Shown: piece by piece, positions 5,876 to 7,354 of the stretch | Position numbering within the stretch: position 1 is the stretch's first letter | Layout: every line of letters starts with the position of its first letter | Notes under the pieces: model-generated | Databases searched by the model: none | Seen by the model: only the letters and a program-made list of their open reading frames with translations | Told to the model about the DNA's origin: nothing | Program-made: the position numbers and the translations under genes | NCBI GenBank assembly: GCA_009908885.1 | Contig: JAAAOL010000085.1 | Coordinates: 1-7,354 of the forward strand | From: Bacteroidota bacterium | Lineage (GTDB): Bacteria; Bacteroidota; Rhodothermia; Rhodothermales; JAAAOL01 | Length of the DNA stretch: 7,354 bases | Reading direction: 5' to 3'

Positions 5876-7354
5876 ATGCTCGGCACCTTCTACACGCTGG
5901 ACGCCCTCGCCCGTGAGTGGGCGCCGGACCTCGTCGGCTGCCGCGTGGGCGACGCCTTCTCGCAGGTGCGCAACGAGCTGTCGCTGGCCTTCGCCGGGCC
6001 CGAGCAGGCCTGGATGCTGCGCGTCTCGACGGAGGCGGCCTTCACGTTCATCTTCCGCAGCGAGGGCGTCAGCAAGGCCAAGCGCAACGTCGCCACCCTG
6101 TTCGAGGACGCCTTCGACCGGAAGGTGGAGGCCGTGCACATGGCCGAGCGGGACCGCGTGCTCTTCATCGACCTGGAGGGCGGCTGGCGCTTCCAGGGCC
6201 TGCTCTACGGCTCGCGCCCGAACGTGCTGCTGGTGGACGCCGACGGCGTGATCGTGGAGGCGTTTGCCGACGATGACGAACTGCGCGGCACCACGCCCCC
6301 GGCTCCCCGCGCCGCGCCGGACGCGCCCACGTTCGAGGCGTTCGAGGATCGCTGGCGCACGAACCGCAACAAGATCGTCCAGTCGCTCTCGTCCGCCCTG
6401 CCACTGTTCGACCGGACGCTGGCCCGCGAGGCGATGCACCGGGCCGCCCTCGCGCCGGGCCCGCCGGAGCTGCTGACCGAGGACCAGCGCCGCACGCTCT
6501 ACCAGGCCGCGAAATCGCTCGAAGACGACCTGCGCAGTCCGCAGCCCCGCATCTACTGGCGCGGGCGCTTCGCTGACACCCTCTCACTCTGCCCGCTGCT
6601 GCACCTGCAGGACGCCGACGCGGACTACCGCGAGGAGTCGTTCGAGACCGTCGATGCCGCCGTGCGCGTCTTCGTCCGCCGCACGCTGGCGCAGCGCCAC
6701 TTCCGCGCGCTGTACGAGCCGCTGGAAGAAGCCCTCGTCGCCGCGCGCGACGACAACCGGCGGCGGGTGGAACGGATGCTGGAGGAGCTGACCAACGAGA
6801 GCCGCGCCGCGCGCTACGAACACTGGGCCCACTTGCTCATGGCCCAGACCGCCGACGTGCCCCGGGGCGCCGACGAGGTGACGCTGCCCGACCTCTTCAG
6901 CGAGGCGGACGAGACGGTCACCATTCCGCTGGACCCGGCCCGCTCGGCCGTCCAGAACGCGGAGCGCTACTACGACAAGGCCCGCCGGACGCGCCGCTCC
7001 CGCGAAGAGGCCGAGGCGCGCGCCCTCCGCACCGAGGCGCAGGCCGAGCAAGCGGATCAACTGCTCGGCGAACTGCGCAGCGTGGACTTTCTGTCCGACC
7101 TGAAGCAGTTCATGAAAGACAAGGCCGATGAGCTGGCCTCGTTCGTCGGCGAGGAGAAAGCCGGGAAGGAGCGCATTCCGTTTCGGCGCTACGACCTGGG
7201 CAACGGCTACGAGGTGTGGGTAGGCCGCAACGCCCGCCAGAACGACGACCTCACGTTCCACCACGCCCAGAAGTACGACATCTGGATGCACGCCCGCGGC
7301 GTCCCCGGCTCGCACGCCGTCCTGCGCCTGCCCAACCGCGACGCCGAGCCGAGC
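5876..7354 (+). CDS. rqcH: NFACT family protein, RqcH/Rqc2 homologue (3' end missing)
   Basis: The frame is open for 493 codons to the right edge with no stop. The start is firm: an in-frame TGA at 5867-5869 leaves ATG 5876 as the first start. Residues 1-130 form the NFACT-N domain, beginning MLGTFYTLDALAREW; Asp93-Arg94 (ERDRVLFI) align by eye with the DR pair needed for tRNA handling in Bacillus RqcH. Residues about 155-195 (LPLFDRTLAREAMHRA) resemble the helix-hairpin-helix part. Residues about 280-425 include a highly charged, probably coiled-coil section. From about 437 the NFACT-R domain begins, with GRNARQNDDLTF and DIWMHARGVPGSHAV. The family binds large ribosomal subunits carrying stalled nascent chains and directs C-terminal alanine tailing. 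Older annotations call it fibronectin-binding protein. Probably only a few tens of residues are missing. Confidence 0.93.
   Translation, partial: MLGTFYTLDALAREWAPDLVGCRVGDAFSQVRNELSLAFAGPEQAWMLRVSTEAAFTFIFRSEGVSKAKRNVATLFEDAFDRKVEAVHMAERDRVLFIDLEGGWRFQGLLYGSRPNVLLVDADGVIVEAFADDDELRGTTPPAPRAAPDAPTFEAFEDRWRTNRNKIVQSLSSALPLFDRTLAREAMHRAALAPGPPELLTEDQRRTLYQAAKSLEDDLRSPQPRIYWRGRFADTLSLCPLLHLQDADADYREESFETVDAAVRVFVRRTLAQRHFRALYEPLEEALVAARDDNRRRVERMLEELTNESRAARYEHWAHLLMAQTADVPRGADEVTLPDLFSEADETVTIPLDPARSAVQNAERYYDKARRTRRSREEAEARALRTEAQAEQADQLLGELRSVDFLSDLKQFMKDKADELASFVGEEKAGKERIPFRRYDLGNGYEVWVGRNARQNDDLTFHHAQKYDIWMHARGVPGSHAVLRLPNRDAEPS

Noticed and set aside
6584..7315. Minus-strand open frame of 243 codons opposite the NFACT gene
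   Set aside because: The plus frame carries recognisable NFACT-R motifs; the antisense frame is Val/Ala/Leu/Gln-rich with no domain and no plausible start context.
1..7354. tRNA, rRNA or known riboswitch
   Set aside because: I looked for cloverleaf arms, conserved rRNA stretches and familiar aptamer cores and found none; short hairpins alone are not enough.

Overview
The window is a high-GC, gene-dense bacterial chromosome segment with six well-supported genes and one probable gene end at the left edge. None of the six start codons has a recognisable Shine-Dalgarno sequence upstream. Two intergenic regions carry candidates for the Bacteroidota-type promoter (TTG, about 20 bases, then a TAnnTTTG-like box). 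Together with the high GC content and the protein types (a large secreted M14 peptidase with a GATase-like C-terminal part, and a Bacteroidota-style NFACT protein), this suggests a high-GC Bacteroidota/Rhodothermota (Rhodothermales-like) organism. That placement is an inference; no rRNA or marker gene is present.

Layout. Positions 1-87 look like the last 28 codons of a gene entering from the left. A leader of about 180 bases with an 8-bp perfect hairpin follows. Next comes a tight two-gene unit on the plus strand: a small single-pass protein with a WPFSIYPMFS motif (272-742) and a multi-pass HTTM/gamma-carboxylase-like membrane protein (758-1657). A lone plus-strand gene (1844-2293) encodes a small membrane protein with 15 consecutive Lys/Arg residues, and a clear intrinsic terminator closes it (2321-2350). 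The 270-base gap after it holds several short clusters of a 7-base repeat. On the minus strand, 2623-5184 encodes an 853-residue secreted zinc carboxypeptidase-like protein (M14) with all expected active-site residues. A 257-base divergent intergenic region then carries another cluster of the same 7-base repeat, this one framed by a perfect 9-bp inverted repeat, and a candidate promoter. On the plus strand come a 120-residue four-helix membrane protein (5442-5804) and an NFACT/RqcH protein (5876 to the right edge, incomplete), which belongs to ribosome-associated quality control.

How the genes relate. The first two genes are almost certainly co-transcribed and probably work together in the membrane. 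The M14 gene is transcribed separately and probably acts on peptides outside the cytoplasm. The RqcH homologue should add C-terminal alanine tails to stalled nascent chains on large ribosomal subunits. No functional link joins these parts: the window reads as ordinary chromosome. The features most worth a second look are the 7-base repeat family around the peptidase gene and the YPMF/HTTM gene pair. I see no convincing new defence or mobile system.
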